Shown: piece by piece, positions 1-12,270 of the stretch
Layout of the letters: each line of letters starts with the position of its first letter
Numbering within the stretch: position 1 is the stretch's first letter
DNA from: Riptortus pedestris
Lineage: Eukaryota; Arthropoda; Insecta; Hemiptera; Alydidae
Reading direction: 5' to 3'
Length of the DNA: 64,000 nucleotides
Assembly: GCA_019009955.1 (NCBI GenBank)
Contig: CM032233.1
Location: forward strand, 17,733,501-17,797,500
Position numbers and translations under genes: made by a program
Notes under the pieces: generated by a model
What the model was told of the DNA's origin: nothing
Databases searched by the model: none
The model's input: the letters and a program-made list of their open reading frames with translations, nothing else

Positions 1-330
1 ATAAAGGTCTCTTCAAAAGAATATTTGGCATTTAAGCTTAGAAAAAGTCGTACTCATGTTTGAGAAAAAATATATATAACAAAATGTGTAGGTAATTAAA
101 TTATAAATAAGATAGGTTATATAAACTGTTTCGATCCGACTTATAATAACGGAGATGATTCAATTTTTTGAATCCCCCCTCCTATCTCCTAGTCCGATTT
201 CAGCCATTAACGAACTTGGTCTTTAGTTTTACACAAAACGCTGATATATATCGAGTTTGGTAACTATATGACAAAAATTGCGACCGCCAGAGCGCAACAG
301 CCAAGTGTATATACATATATATTTTATTTA
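1..330 (-). mobile_element. HINE (Helentron-like) copy, partial, in at the window edge
   Basis: This stretch matches the second conserved block of the HINE family in reverse orientation: the cgatccgac...taatAACGGAGAT motif near 130-155, a C-rich run near 172-185, a cgatttcagcc motif near 194 and the microsatellite-proximal motif attgcgaccgc near 278-288. It ends in a short degenerate TA stretch near 307-325. The right-hand terminus is missing, so the copy is either cut by the window edge or decayed. Confidence 0.6.
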
Positions 331-432
331 CATAAATCTGCTTAATAAAAGTCGGTCAAGAAGGGTAAACTAAGCAGGATCCCCACGTGCTGGAATATGA
401 TACGCTGATAATCTTATCTTACCATCCTTTTT

Positions 433-568
433 AGCAGATTTCCCTTGAGGGAAATCAGCTAATGAGGTTGTAATCATGATGCTATTTTCGAAAAATTTCC
501 TCATAGGAAATCTGCCAATTTCCTCAACGATCCTACCCTGGAGATGACGAAAATAAGGTCCATTCAGA

Positions 569-638
<70 letters not shown>

Positions 639-642
639 TATA
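433..642 (+). mobile_element. HINE copy, left half with microsatellite
   Basis: It begins directly after a T-run with AGCAGATTTCCC, the HINE left terminus, followed by the (slightly imperfect) palindrome and the left conserved block ending ...gatgacgaaaataaggtcc at 544-562. The microsatellite follows as (TA)n then (CA)n. The right half is absent; a mariner-type element starts at 645 at the microsatellite edge. Just upstream, 369-432 resembles a HINE right end (taaactaagcagg...ccacgtg), so two decayed copies may abut here. Confidence 0.65.
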
Positions 643-644
643 TA

Positions 645-1098
<454 letters not shown>

Positions 1099-1222
1099 TA
1101 TAAGCATATCCATTGGGTTTTTTGCACTATTACTGTATGTACTGCTTGACTTTCCGAGAAAACCTTAATACTGACTTATGAGACACTCAACCATTGTGGT
1201 ACAAACACCAATTCTAGCTTTG

Positions 1223-1656
1223 AGCATATTTCCCCTAAGGGAAATCAGCTATTAAAGTTGTACTCATGACTCGATTTTCGATCCCATCTAGATGAAGAAA
1301 ATGATGTCCATTCGGAGGGGGAGAATTTCGAAATATCTCCGTTAATATACGTCGGATCGAAAACTTGTATAGAATCTATTGTATGAAAAATAAAATGTAC
1401 TATAAATATTGTTATATACATTTATTCTCTATCTTTAGTATTAACGGAGATATTTGAATTTCGTAGGTTTTGGCCTTCAGTAAACCCCTACTCCTACCTC
1501 TGTCATATTAACAATAAGCTGTTATATTATGAAGCACTCTATTTGAACCCCAAATAACAAATAATGTTCTCATTGAACATTTACGTTTTGAAATAAATGC
1601 AAATACGTGTCACACGTGGGACATCTGCTTAGTTAACGCAGCCCCTGCGTGACGGA
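1223..1656 (+). mobile_element. HINE copy, nearly complete, microsatellite lost
   Basis: The left terminus is slightly decayed (gcatatttcccctaagggaaatcagct). The left conserved block joins directly to the right block near 1313 with the microsatellite and its flanks deleted. The right segment is of the type with cagtaaacccctactcc and acaataagctgttatatt. The right end has ACGTGGGACATCTGCTTAG, the hairpin ACGCAG-CCC-CTGCGT and the terminal GACGGA followed by a T-run. Confidence 0.75.
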
Positions 1657-2395
1657 TTTTTTTCAGGTGGTGGTGGTTGTCCTACTAGCGCGTCTCTTGG
1701 CAGTCTTATATGACCAAGTAAAAACACCAAGAACAATTCAGCAGTCTTAAACACCAAAAACATGCACATTCGAGGTGGCTGATCAAAGCACAATTTGGCA
1801 ATGTATGTAGATGGATTTGGTGGAAGGAAACCGCGGAACGGAGGGAGGCAGGCTCAAAGACGCCTCTTGACCGAAACCAATCTGCCAATAATCAGAACAA
1901 GGGCCCACTGATTATAGATGAAAGTCGAGCAGGCTCCCGCGTCGGCTGATTCTCTCCCCTTCTAGCCGGTATTTTTATAATGATGCAGTTAGGCTGTCGT
2001 TTTGTAGGGACGTCAAAGCTAGCCTGTCCCTCCGAAAGCTGGGCGGACGCTTCTCAATAACCCCTTCTATTGCTCCTAAATTATCAAGGATTATACACAC
2101 AAGTGGTCCCATTCATAAATTTTCACGGTTTATAATGAACATTGAGTACGTCGCCTATAGAACATGATTCGTCTAACGTAATTATGCCAGAAAAGGACTT
2201 CGAATCATTCCTTCACTCGAGTAAAAAGGGACATTATTTTCTATATTTTGCATAAATATATTCCTTTTATACAAACACGCGTACATTGTCGGATATAATT
2301 TTTTCATATTAGCGCTTATATTATATACAAACATTTGTTTTGTAAGCAATGAGAAATTTTGATGGTGAACTGAGACGAGACTATACACTTAAAAA
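1657..2395. other. Unassigned spacer with a relatively G+C-rich patch
   Basis: No protein-coding gene, RNA gene or repeat was recognised. About 1700-2080 is richer in G+C than its surroundings and lacks HINE motifs; it could be an old host sequence or an unrecognised element. The remainder is A+T-rich. Confidence 0.4.
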
Positions 2396-2832
2396 GTCCG
2401 TCACGCAGGGGCTGCGTAAACTAAGCACATTTCCCACGTGAAGTTTTACAATAGAGAAATTTCACGTGAGCCGGACAGTTACGGAAACGGCCGAACTAGC
2501 TTTCGGTGGAAAGTCCAGAATAGAACCGACTTAATAGGCACACACTTAATAAAAATGCAAATATCTCGGTTATATTCAAGATAGAGAATAAATGTATATA
2601 ACAATATTTATAGTAATATTAATTTGCAATAAGATTGGTTCTATACAATTTTTCGATCAGACGTATAGTAATGGAGATATTTCGAATTTTCAAAATTCCC
2701 CCCTCTAATCCCCCCCTCCCACTGGTCCAATTTCAGCCGTTAACGAACTTGATCTTTCTTATTACATAAAACGATTAAATACCGAGTTTGGTGGTGATTA
2801 AACAAAAATTGCGACAGCTAGAGTGTTAGCAG

Positions 2833-2883
<51 letters not shown>

Positions 2884-2985
2884 ATTTTGAACGGACCTCA
2901 TTTTCGACATCTCCTGAGTAGGATCGATGGACATTTGAGGAAATGTTTCCAAAAATCGCGTCATGAGTACGGCCTCAATAGCTGC
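2396..2985 (-). mobile_element. HINE copy, nearly full length, left palindrome deleted
   Basis: On the plus strand it begins with the hairpin end GTCCGTCACGCAGGGGCTGC, then a right segment with acaatagagaaatttcacgtg and a cggccgaactagc motif. It runs through the conserved cgatcagacgtatagtaatgg block, the C-tract and a (TA)n run at 2837-2873, and ends in the left block at ...cctcaatagctgctaat. The palindrome normally at that end has been lost by a deletion joining agct to ctgcta. Confidence 0.8.
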
Positions 2986-3459
2986 TAATATATGCAGAAA
3001 TGAGCCTGCTCTATCGAATTGTCTTATTCGACTTTTCATTGTACCGGTAAACATTATTCAATCCTACAAGTGAAATTCGTGTATATAGAACATTCATTCT
3101 CCTCTTATCCCTCCTTCCCCTTGTAATGAAGAAAGAAATCTGCATTCGATTGCTACCATCAGAATTAATCGTGGGAATAGCGTCCCATTTCTCACATTAG
3201 AAAGTTAAATCACTGAGAAATAAAACCGCCCTTGTTAAAGAAAAGAAACGTGAATACTATCGTATGCCATGAAATACATAATCCATTCGTACTAGTAATC
3301 ACATCTCCACAACATGGCTATAGAGTCATTGAATGGCCTGCTTCTTCAAATGTTTTTATTCCTTATCACCTACTAGCTTCAAAAGTGTCCCATTAACTTA
3401 CTTTTTTCTTCTTCTTTAAATTTTTTTCATTTTTTGTTAATTTACAAAAAAACCTTTAA

Positions 3460-3497
<38 letters not shown>

Positions 3498-3692
3498 ATT
3501 GTACATTTATCCTTATATTAAGTGGCAAATATTCTAAAAATACATCACGACATTCAAATTTTCTACCCTCACAGATATAGGTTAAATTCAGTATAAATTG
3601 GTTACGGGTCTTGCTATTCCACAAGGCTGAATGAAAATTTTTATATCTTGATCAGGTTATTCTAGAAACTATTAGGGGATGAAGAATAAAAA
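2986..3692. other. Unassigned A+T-rich spacer with a TA microsatellite
   Basis: Apart from the TA microsatellite at about 3462-3493, nothing was recognised. Reading frames here are short and low in complexity. Confidence 0.4.
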
Positions 3693-4282
3693 GTCCGTCA
3701 CGCAGAGGCTGCGTTAACTAAGCAGATTTCCCGCGTGCGCCACGTATTTGCATTTACCTCAAAACGTAAAAGTTCAATGAGAACAATATTTGATATTCAG
3801 ACTTCAAATAATGTGTTTCATAATATAACACCTTACTGTCAATATGACATAAGTAGGAGGAGGATTAACTGAAGACCAAAAACTAGAAAATATAAATATC
3901 TCGGTTAATAATCAAGATAACGTACATACCAACATTTATTAAGCATTACATTTGCAATAAGATTGGTTTTATACAATTGTTTGATCCGACGTATAGTAAC
4001 GGATATATTTCGAGTTTTCGAAATTCCCACTCTAAACCTTCCCTTCCACTTGTTCGATTTAAGCCATTAACGAACTTGATTTTTCTTTTTACATAAAACG
4101 ATTAAATACAGAGTTTGGTAACGATTAAACAAAAACAGACAAATGTAAATATTATTGTTTTGAGCGGACCTCGTTTTCGTTATCTCCTGGGTAGGATCAA
4201 TGGACATTAGAAGAAATGTTTCGAAAATCGCGTCATGAGTACAACCTCAATAGCTGATTTCTTCCCTTAAGGGAAATCTTGC
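3693..4282 (-). mobile_element. HINE copy, full length without microsatellite
   Basis: Both ends are visible: the hairpin end with CGCAG-AGG-CTGCG at 3700-3712, and the left palindrome (ttcccttaagggaa) at 4262-4275. The right segment is of the cacgtatttgcatttacc / gttcaatgagaacaatat type. Only a trace of the microsatellite survives near 4140-4160, suggesting it is lost or never expanded in this copy. Confidence 0.8.
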
Positions 4283-5574
4283 AAAAATTAAATAGTTTGG
4301 TGCTGTATTTCCTGACTACGCCGATATATCTTCTTACGCAACGAAGGAGAAAGAAAGACTCTCTCTCCCGGACCATCCTTGATTACGTGACCCAGCCTAG
4401 CACCCTGACGAGTTCTGGGTTCAAGATAAGCAAATGGTATCTTATTATTAAAATATAATGCTAAATTCAGTCGCGTCTGCAATTAAGGAGTCATTTTTAA
4501 ATAACGTTTGTCTCGTTTTCCGGCAAAGTCAGATAGGGATACGGTTTGAAGGAATTTTAGCTACATTTTTTCTGAAAAGATACATGAATTCTTAAATTCC
4601 CACCAAGTGTGTTTGCATATGTGCCTGCCTGACAAATTGAAAAATTGGGTGATGTTCTGAGAGTTGGAGATTATTTTACACTAATTAAATGAACTACCTA
4701 TAGACCGTTTCTTTATTTGGATATAATGCAGAACAGTAAAATACAGAATATGTCACTATCATGCATTATGTGTAGATGTTTACGTGTTATAAACAAACTT
4801 TATGTAATGTGTGACGCGATAAATAATAATATAATAAACCAACAATGAAGCAAAACTTACACAATACAAGCCAAATTAACCAAGAATTAAAAACGATCCA
4901 ATTTTAGTACAGACTGCGGATATTATATCAAAACGAACAAAATGTCACAGATCTAAACGAATAACAGTGAGAAAAATATTCATGCACTGCCCGACAGATA
5001 TATCGAAATAAGTAAAGTCGTTTTTCAACCAGTCTTGCAGGATGAACGAGTCTGTAAATTTATATTCTTATTTCTGTATTTATAGATTTAGTTAAGAAAT
5101 AATTGTATAGAAAATTAGTAAATTTAATACCCTTGGGATTTGACAAGAGCGGTATTTATAATATATTTGTCGATGTTATTTAAGACATAGAGTAATACAG
5201 GGACTTGCAAACAGCATTATACTACTATAAAGGGCATAATGACCTAGTTGTTGATTGCCCCCCCCCAAAAAAAAATAAAAATAATGAAAAGCCTCTGGTT
5301 CAACATTCACACAAACTTACAAGCACTCAATTTTTCAGAAGATTAAATCACAAAGGTTGTAAAAATTGTTCTCCATCTGACAATGTCTGGGAATCGGTAG
5401 GATATACAATACATATAGATGTTGGAGTGCTCTGAAGCAATAGCTCATTTTTTTTATGTTCTCACTTTCCCAGCTAAATGGGTTTCAAAGACGTTAATGA
5501 ATAGCTACCAAATAAAATGGTTTCATTATAAAATATCAATCACTACATGGACTCCAAACAAAAACTTGCAGTAC
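4283..5574. other. Unassigned A+T-rich spacer
   Basis: No recognisable gene or repeat. There is a short C-run followed by an A-run at about 5259-5276. Small reading frames (for example 5205-5435) show no motif and are probably chance. Confidence 0.4.
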
Positions 5575-6091
5575 TTAACTAGTCTATGGCGGAAGGTCAA
5601 AAAAAAAAAAATGAACACCAAATGATTATTCAAATCATTTTTATTTCACTAGTTTCGCGTACATGTGAAGAAAAACATTTAAGGAAGAAAAGGATAACAC
5701 AGAATATGCGGATTATAAAAAATAGAAAAAAAGGTGGTCAATAAGAAAACAGAAATAAAACATGTGAATTATACATATTTTAATTTATTAGAAACTTTAA
5801 AGTGATAGTTAATCAATTATAAATTTATCATTTAAGATTTAAATTACACATCATTAGGGATAATCGTTATATTTTTATTTCGCGACGTATCGATATAAAT
5901 CAGGTGACTTGACCCGCTTGTAAGCCATTCTCCGCCTGGTACGGCTAGTGGAAGGTCATAGAGAAAGATGTAGTCGTTAGTTTAGTACATTTGTTTAGTA
6001 GAACATCTCCAGTTGAGGAGAATAAAAATTATTTGAATAATCATTTGAAGTGTTTATTTTTTTTGTTGACTTTCCGTCATAGACTAGTTAA
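5575..6091. mobile_element. TTAA-flanked MITE with ~65-bp terminal inverted repeats
   Basis: The sequence from 5579 (CTAGTCTATGGCGGAAGGTC) is the reverse complement, with a few mismatches, of that ending at 6087 (GACTTTCCGTCATAGACTAG). The similarity continues inward through AAATGATTATTCAAAT / ATTTGAATAATCATTT for about 65 bp. Both ends are bounded by TTAA (5575-5578 and 6088-6091), the piggyBac-superfamily target duplication. No transposase remains in the ~515 bp. The assignment to piggyBac rests on TTAA alone. It lies about 220 bp upstream of the GMC exon, in its presumed intron. Confidence 0.7.
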
Positions 6092-6300
6092 ATAAAGTTA
6101 ATTAGGCCATATTTTTACAACAAAAAAACTGTCAGATATCAAATGTTATATATAATAGAGATTAAAAAGAAATCGGTTCCATGTAGTAATAACATAAATA
6201 AAGATCAACACTGAAATCGAGTATTTGTTTTTTTTTTACATTCAGTGTACAATATCAATATGGGACATTTCAATAATGCTTTTATTAAATGTTTGGTAAC

Positions 6301-6311
6301 TTTTGTTTCAG
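6301..6311 (+). promoter_or_regulatory. Splice acceptor of the GMC terminal exon
   Basis: The pyrimidine-rich ttttgtttcag immediately precedes the first codon of the FAD-binding region. An alternative acceptor-like site (ttttttttacattcag, ending about 6245) would put an in-frame TAA at 6297-6299 before the domain, so it is not usable for this reading frame. Confidence 0.8.
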
Positions 6312-8054
6312 CCACGGAGAGAATATGACTTCATTGTCGTCGGAGGAGGTTCAGCTGGAGCAGTGGTGGCGAACAGGTTGAGCGAGGAGAGAGGCTGGTC
6401 AGTGCTGCTACTAGAAGCAGGAGGGGATGAGACAGAGATCTCCGATATACCGTCCTTAGCAGGATATCTACAGCTGACTGACCTAGACTGGAAATACCAG
6501 ACCGAAGTACCCAAGCATTCAGCGTTCTGCCTAGCTATGAATGGAGACCGCTGCTTCTGGCCACGCGGTAAAGTACTAGGCGGATCTAGTGTTCTCAATG
6601 CTATGCTCTACGTGCGCGGCAACCGCTTTGACTACGATTTATGGGAGGCACTGGGCAACAACGGCTGGTCTTACTCTAATGTTCTTCCCTATTTCATGAA
6701 GTCAGAAGACAACAGGAATCCATATTTGGAAAATACAAGCTATCACACGTCAGGAGGATATCTGACAGTCCAAGAATCACCCTTCAGAACACCTCTGGCT
6801 CTAGCCTTCCTAAAAGCTGGAGAAGAGTTAGGGTATCCGATTCGTGACATAAATGGAGAATCCCAGACTGGGTTTATGATAGCACAAGGGACGATTCGTA
6901 GAGGATCGAGGTGTAGTACAGCTAAAGCATTCCTCAGACCGATTAGATTAAGAAAAAACTTAGACATATCGCTGCACAGCCACGTTACCAAAGTTATAAT
7001 GGATGGGAAAAATATGCGAGCGATGGGAGTAGAATACGTAAGAGATGGTGTAAGAAGGCGCATTAGAGCTAAGAAAGAGGTGATCCTGTCGGCTGGAGCT
7101 ATAAACTCACCACAAATTCTTATGTTATCTGGGATTGGTCCACGAGAGCATCTTCAAGAACACGGAATACCTGTCTTTAAAGATTTAAAAGTTGGTTACA
7201 ATTTGCAGGATCACGTTGGTCTAGGTGGACTAACCTTTATTGTTGACGAACCAGTAACGTTCAAGAAAAGCCGATACCAAACCTTATCTGTTGCGATGGA
7301 GTACATATTCAACGAAAGAGGGCCAATGACATCCCTTGGTGGTGTTGAAGGACTAGCATTTGTGAATACAAAATATGCCGACCCCTCAGGAGAATGGCCC
7401 GACATACAGTTTCATTTCGCCCCGAGCTCTGTAAACTCTGACGGAGATCAAATAAGAAAAATTTTGAACTTACGAAACGAAGTTTACAATACAATGTATA
7501 AACCACTTGAGCCTGCGGAAACATGGACTATTCTCCCACTACTTCTGCGGCCTCTGAGCACTGGAAGAGTGAAGTTGAAAAGTAGAGATCCCTTCACTGC
7601 ACCTCTCATAGACCCTAACTACTTCACGCACAGGCAGGACGTTCTCACTCTCATTGAAGGGATCAGAATAGCCATGAATATTTCTGGCACAAGTTCCTTC
7701 AGGAGGTTTCGCTCGAGGCCATTAATCACCAAGATGCCAGGCTGTCGTAAATTTGAATTCGGGACAGACGACTACTGGGAATGCGCCTTGAGGCACTTCA
7801 CATTCACTATTTACCACCCAGCATGTACGTGCAAGATGGGAGTCGATCAAGATGCAGTCGTCGATCCAAGGCTTCGGGTTCACGGCGTCAAAGGCCTCAG
7901 AGTTATAGACGCTTCCATTATGCCGACCATCGTCAGTGGAAACCCCAACGCCCCTGTCATCATGATTGGAGAAAAAGGTGCACAAATGATAAAAGAGGAT
8001 TATTGGCATCAAAGAAGGCGAAAAACAAAAAGAAGAACATTCAGAGGCGCATAG
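6312..8054 (+). CDS. GMC-family FAD-dependent oxidoreductase (glucose dehydrogenase-like), terminal coding exon
   Basis: The exon encodes 580 residues and a stop. GMC enzymes are flavoproteins that oxidise alcohols or sugars using FAD; the insect family includes glucose dehydrogenase-like and ecdysone oxidase-like members, so the substrate cannot be named here. Visible motifs are the dinucleotide-binding VVGGGSAGA near residues 9-17, GMC signature 1 (GKVLGGSS...[12 protein letters not shown]) from about 86, signature 2 ([18 protein letters not shown]) at about 260-277, the catalytic-region [10 protein letters not shown] with His502, and the C-terminal VSGNPNAP with Asn546. The frame is open and complete. 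The start is a splice acceptor (ttttgtttcag at 6301-6311), because an in-frame stop lies at 6297-6299 and there is no Met; upstream exons with any signal peptide are not visible. The C-terminus after YW is unusually basic (QRRRKTKRR). It is a functional-looking gene, not a pseudogene. Confidence 0.95.
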   Translation, partial: PRREYDFIVVGGGSAGAVVANRLSEERGWSVLLLEAGGDETEISDIPSLAGYLQLTDLDWKYQTEVPKHSAFCLAMNGDRCFWPRGKVLGGSSVLNAMLYVRGNRFDYDLWEALGNNGWSYSNVLPYFMKSEDNRNPYLENTSYHTSGGYLTVQESPFRTPLALAFLKAGEELGYPIRDINGESQTGFMIAQGTIRRGSRCSTAKAFLRPIRLRKNLDISLHSHVTKVIMDGKNMRAMGVEYVRDGVRRRIRAKKEVILSAGAINSPQILMLSGIGPREHLQEHGIPVFKDLKVGYNLQDHVGLGGLTFIVDEPVTFKKSRYQTLSVAMEYIFNERGPMTSLGGVEGLAFVNTKYADPSGEWPDIQFHFAPSSVNSDGDQIRKILNLRNEVYNTMYKPLEPAETWTILPLLLRPLSTGRVKLKSRDPFTAPLIDPNYFTHRQDVLTLIEGIRIAMNISGTSSFRRFRSRPLITKMPGCRKFEFGTDDYWECALRHFTFTIYHPACTCKMGVDQDAVVDPRLRVHGVKGLRVIDASIMPTIVSGNPNAPVIMIGEKGAQMIKEDYWHQRRRKTKRRTFRGA

Positions 8055-8609
8055 AACACATGCCTATATATCTGCATTGTACATATCTTAGTGGTAGAAC
8101 AGACTGCTAGTCAGAAAAGCTAATTTATTTTTTTAGTGTAAAATCACATTGAACTGAAGAAAGTGATTGAAGATTGATATTCATTCTCTACAACCATACA
8201 ATTCTCGTGAATGTTTTTGGGATTCAAGACGAACATTAGAGGAATCCTTCGTGCGTACATTAGATGTACATATTGCTTTTTATCACAGAACTCTTCAAAA
8301 GTAGAAAAAAAGTATGCCAAATTATATATTTAATTATACATTAAATAACTAATGCATATGCTCGACTTCTATTTGTAAAACGAAACGATTATTTTTAGAA
8401 ACTAGTTTGTAAGACACAAGCCAAAATCACATATTTTCCAATGTACAAAATATCTAACTTGCTTGACAGATTATTCTGTAAAACAATAATGTAACCATAT
8501 TTTATGAAGTGTATAACATCTTTTTTTAAGATAACCTTTAGAATATTCTGTATTCCTACAAAATGTAATGAATGGGTTAAAACCTCTACGTGTGTAGGAG
8601 TATACACGT

Positions 8610-8679
<70 letters not shown>

Positions 8680-9430
8680 GTGACCGTTTACGCGGTTTAG
8701 TAGATGAATTTGACACTACATATAATGGGGATAAATTAAGTATAAAATTAATAGCTAATATAATTTCCAAGATGTTATTATATATTCAGTGACACTATAG
8801 GGGCGTTGAAAATTATTTAAACCAAAGAAATGTGTAAAATTCAAAACAAGGTTGTTGGAAAATATTATAATTGTCTTCACGCGCTATTAAATATAATTTA
8901 AGCTTGAGTAATTTTAATGCAATTTATAATAAAGAACCTATCTCAATACGAAGGAGTACAATTATTATTATAATAACTAAGTTACATCTAATTATAAAAG
9001 GTGAAGAGTGGATTCATAATGTTAACCATTTATTGAGAGTACCACTGCATTATGAATTCGCGACAAATGTTATAAAATGCTCATGAACACTTCCTATTAT
9101 ATATTTAGAACAAATAAAATATTTATGATTTGTAGTAGTGATAATATTGTGGACCATTATCTATTAATGTATTTTATAGATCGTAAGTAATAAATACGAC
9201 AATGATTTATAAGTTAAAACCACCAATTTATAATAAATATTTTATAATGTATACCTAAGATAATATTAAAAGATTTTTGCTCATATATGTAAACGTATAA
9301 TGCGTAGGATGAAAATAATAACTAATTATATTTCTCTGACAGCCGAAAATAAAGTCGATTTTTGATGAGCGTTTATTTGTATCCACATCCAAAAAATTTT
9401 CCACATGAACATACTTATTGTAACTGTATA
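8055..9430 (+). other. Presumed 3' UTR and downstream flank of the GMC gene
   Basis: The region has no recognised repeat other than a long TG microsatellite at about 8610-8684. Candidate AATAAA polyadenylation signals occur at 9113-9118 and slightly beyond, but the true transcript end cannot be decided from sequence. The small reading frames here are driven by the TG repeat or are chance. Confidence 0.4.
8610..8684. repeat. (TG)n microsatellite
   Basis: An almost uninterrupted TG dinucleotide array of about 75 bases lies about 560 bases downstream of the GMC stop codon. Confidence 0.95.
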
Positions 9431-9896
9431 ATGTGACGGGGTAATTCATTTGGTAATGAATATTGCCCTCTCACTATTTGGGTTTATGCGAATGCTGGTT
9501 CTCATGAGGGTGGACTGTATAAATGTGGTTATATGTGATTGAACAAATGAGTCTATTGAAAGTGTTACTTGATAATATATATAATATACAAGGAATATAT
9601 AGATTAAATGTTACAATATTGAATGGTGATCTTGTAGATATGTTGGGTTATTGTGCCTGGCTTCCTTGTGTGTGGTTTTCCTTCTGATGGTTGTTCATTC
9701 CCCTTTTTCTCCTCAGTTCTTCCATTTCTCTCTCCATCCATATCCTCTCCCTTGCCACCCGCCTTAGCTTGAATGCTAGTTATTTAGCCATGTTTTTGAG
9801 GCATATTAACAATAAATAAAATAATTCTTTTATGAACGAGTGTGCTCTCTCAAGAAAAGTAGACTGACTTCCCTTTTTTCTTCTACTGCTTTTTGG

Positions 9897-10586
9897 ACCA
9901 CAAGGGGGGTATCCTAAGTCCTTTCTTATTCCTTACCTATACTGCCGACATCCCATCACATCCCGAAACTTCCCTTCTCACGTATGCAGATGATACTGCA
10001 ATCTTGACGTCCAACTCAGACCCAAATATGGCATCCGCATCTTTACAAGAGCGCCTAGCTCTGCTAGAATCCTGGCTGACTCAATGGATGATCAAGGTCA
10101 ACAGCAGCAAATCAAGCCATTTACCCTCCGACGTTCCATTTGCCCTCCAGTTACACTCAATAGCGCAGAATACTCCGCAAAATTACAGATTCCCCATTTT
10201 ACGTATCCAATTTAACTCTCCATAACGACCTCAACATTCCTTTTGTCCATTCCCTCGCAAAATCCCGATATCAGAAATTCCACTCTCTCCTTCCCGTACA
10301 TCCTAATCCTCTAGTCGAATCACTTTCATCTACCCATATTCCAGAAAATCCAAGACGACGACTGAAGCGTAAGTGGCCAAGAGATCTCCTTGTGTAGTGC
10401 TCAGAATAACTCCATGTAGTACCAGCCAATGTTCCCTCCAATGTGGGTATTGTCAATGGACAACTTCCCACCTCAAGTGAATAATCAAGCCAATTGTTAT
10501 ATCATTCACATCATTTGCTTGTAATATGTATATATGTTGTTGCAAATAAACGAATAAATATTTAAAAAAAAAAAAAATAAAAAAAA
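9897..10586 (+). mobile_element. 5'-truncated, internally deleted Jockey-type LINE with target duplication
   Basis: The element ends in an A-rich tail (10563-10586) and is bounded by the duplication TGCTTTTTGG at 9887-9896 and 10587-10596. It carries reverse transcriptase and C-terminal fragments of a Jockey-clade element in the plus orientation. The length of about 690 bp and the loss of the 5' part indicate truncated target-primed reverse transcription. It interrupts the 530-bp repeat. Confidence 0.9.
9899..10399 (+). pseudogene. Jockey-clade reverse transcriptase remnant
   Basis: The frame shows GGILSPFLFLTYTADIPSHP then LLTYADDTAIL, the YADD catalytic motif of reverse transcriptases. A different frame gives FTLRRSICPPVTLN, and a third resumes with NLTLHNDLNIPFV, later RRRLKRKWPRDLL and a stop at 10397-10399. 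These are ordered Jockey C-terminal motifs separated by frameshifts and an internal deletion, so no functional enzyme can be made. The first frameshift lies in the G-run at 9903-9909, where PQG and GILSP are in different frames. Confidence 0.88.
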
Positions 10587-10659
10587 TGCTTTTTGGTCTC
10601 TGCTAACAGCTGGTGTGCTCTTGGTAGTTCCCAGGGCTGACACATAGATGACAGCACCA

Positions 10660-12143
10660 TGCGGGGTCTCTTGAAAGGTAGAGAACAGATAGTTTCTTTC
10701 ATCTGTTTCATTGAAGATGGAACAGTAACAAACATTCTCTTGATTAAATCTGAATTAATTCAGTCCTCACCAGTTTAAATGAAGAGACGGAAAAACCAAG
10801 TTCTCGACAGAAGGCTGATTCAAGAAATGTAATTTCTTAGATATTAAAACCCAAAAATTTCAGTTTTTTATAATGTTCAGGGATCATTACAAGTGAGGAA
10901 TGGATGCCACTAATTTATATTTAAAATTCTATGGCAAATCAATTTTATTCTTTTGACATTGGCTTCGCTACAAACACATTATAAAATATGAACAATTTAT
11001 GTGGCGCATACAAACACCTAATACCCATTTCTTAATTTTATTGTTAATTTTAAAAAATATTACATCATACAAATATTACCCCATTAACTTTCACCTTCTT
11101 CTGGCTAATATTTTCCTTTAAATTGTACCAAATAATGCATTGTCATCCAACTGGCAAAAATGGGTTTTCATTTTTCTTAACTATATTAGAGTCTGTAACG
11201 AGTAATAACAATGGGTGCATTGCGAATTTAAACAAATGTAAGATATTCCATCTTGTAGAATGCAAGATGACAATTTACCTAATTTACAGCCACACTACCA
11301 AAAACAGGAAGTTCTATTAATAAAAAACTGTTTTACTAATAGTTTAGAAATGCAAAAAACATCTTTATATTTTTATTTCACTTACATTATTCTGCTTGTA
11401 TGAATTCAGAATCATATAATAATAGTAAATCCATAGATAGCTCCCAATAATTCCTCGAAAAAGATAATATAAAAATATATTGAGATGTAGCGATGGTACC
11501 AATTTTCATCATAATAACCTTGATATTATTAGCATTGACAAGGTGAAATGATCAGCTGGCATTAATATACCCAAAATATGAGGATATCGTCGTTCTTCGA
11601 CTAAACAAGAAAATACCAGGATTTAGCTATTTCAATAAAATGTCTTTACAAACTAGATTCATATCAACAAATGGCTTAATTTCAAAAAGCATAGTTAACT
11701 ATGACAAATAATTACATTTGTCTGGAGGATTGACAATACAATCATAAAAAAAAGCTCTACTACACACAAGAAGTATTGTATGCGAATTTGAAAACTCTAA
11801 TTAAAAAAAACAATAATTCTAAATAAATACTTGTATCTTATAGCCTGAATTAAAGCATTGAATATATACTTATCATATCCAGACAATGAAATATATAAAT
11901 AATAATGTTTTGTATGATATTAGACAATGCGATTCTGTGATAATTAATACTTACAATTATAATTAGAGGCATCTAGTACATAAAAAGTTATTACAATAAA
12001 TTCAAAGTAATGGAGGTTGAAAATTATTTCAAACGTAAAGTGATAACAAATAGGATAAGGATCGCTAACAACATAACTGTTAAATGTTATAATTCATTAT
12101 GTATTTAATATTAACATTTTTATCGTATATAAAACTATAATTT
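10660..12143. other. Unassigned A+T-rich spacer
   Basis: No gene, RNA or repeat was recognised. The only sizeable open frame (11123-11320) has no motif. Confidence 0.4.
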
Positions 12144-12270
12144 AGTACACTCTTTATTTAGTGAGAGACTCACTAAATAGATTCCTTAGTTCCACCCTTA
12201 CTAGAAAAGGGTGATTCCCTATAGATAACCCGTCCCAATTAGCCATAGTAGCATAAAGTGGACGTAAATA
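12144..12270 (+). mobile_element. SINE body fragment
   Basis: The phrase tttattTAGTGAGAGACTCACTAAATAGATTCCTTAGTTCCACCC... followed by gataacccgtcccaattagcc and a gtggacgtaaataa tail matches the bodies of the SINEs at 44083 and 46420. The tRNA-like head with its box B is missing, so this is a 5'-truncated copy. Confidence 0.7.

Larger units (their letters stand above)
9431..10659 (+). repeat. 530-bp interspersed repeat (possible solo LTR), split by a Jockey insertion
   Basis: The outer parts (9431-9886 and about 10587-10659) align with 22952-24409 from ATGTGAYGGGGTAA to GRCAGCACCA. Without the Jockey insertion and one target duplication this copy is about 529 bp; the other copy without its HINE is about 530 bp. 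The TG...CA-like ends and an internal AATAAA (9809-9828 region) would fit a solo LTR, but no flanking target duplication was seen, so the class is open. Confidence 0.65.

Noticed and set aside
6312..8054. GMC exon as a processed (intronless) pseudogene
   Set aside because: It begins at a good splice acceptor rather than at a start codon, has no A-tail near the stop and no disabling mutation.
6308..8110. Other open frames overlapping the GMC exon
   Set aside because: They are shadow frames of a G+C-richer coding exon and encode no recognisable domain.
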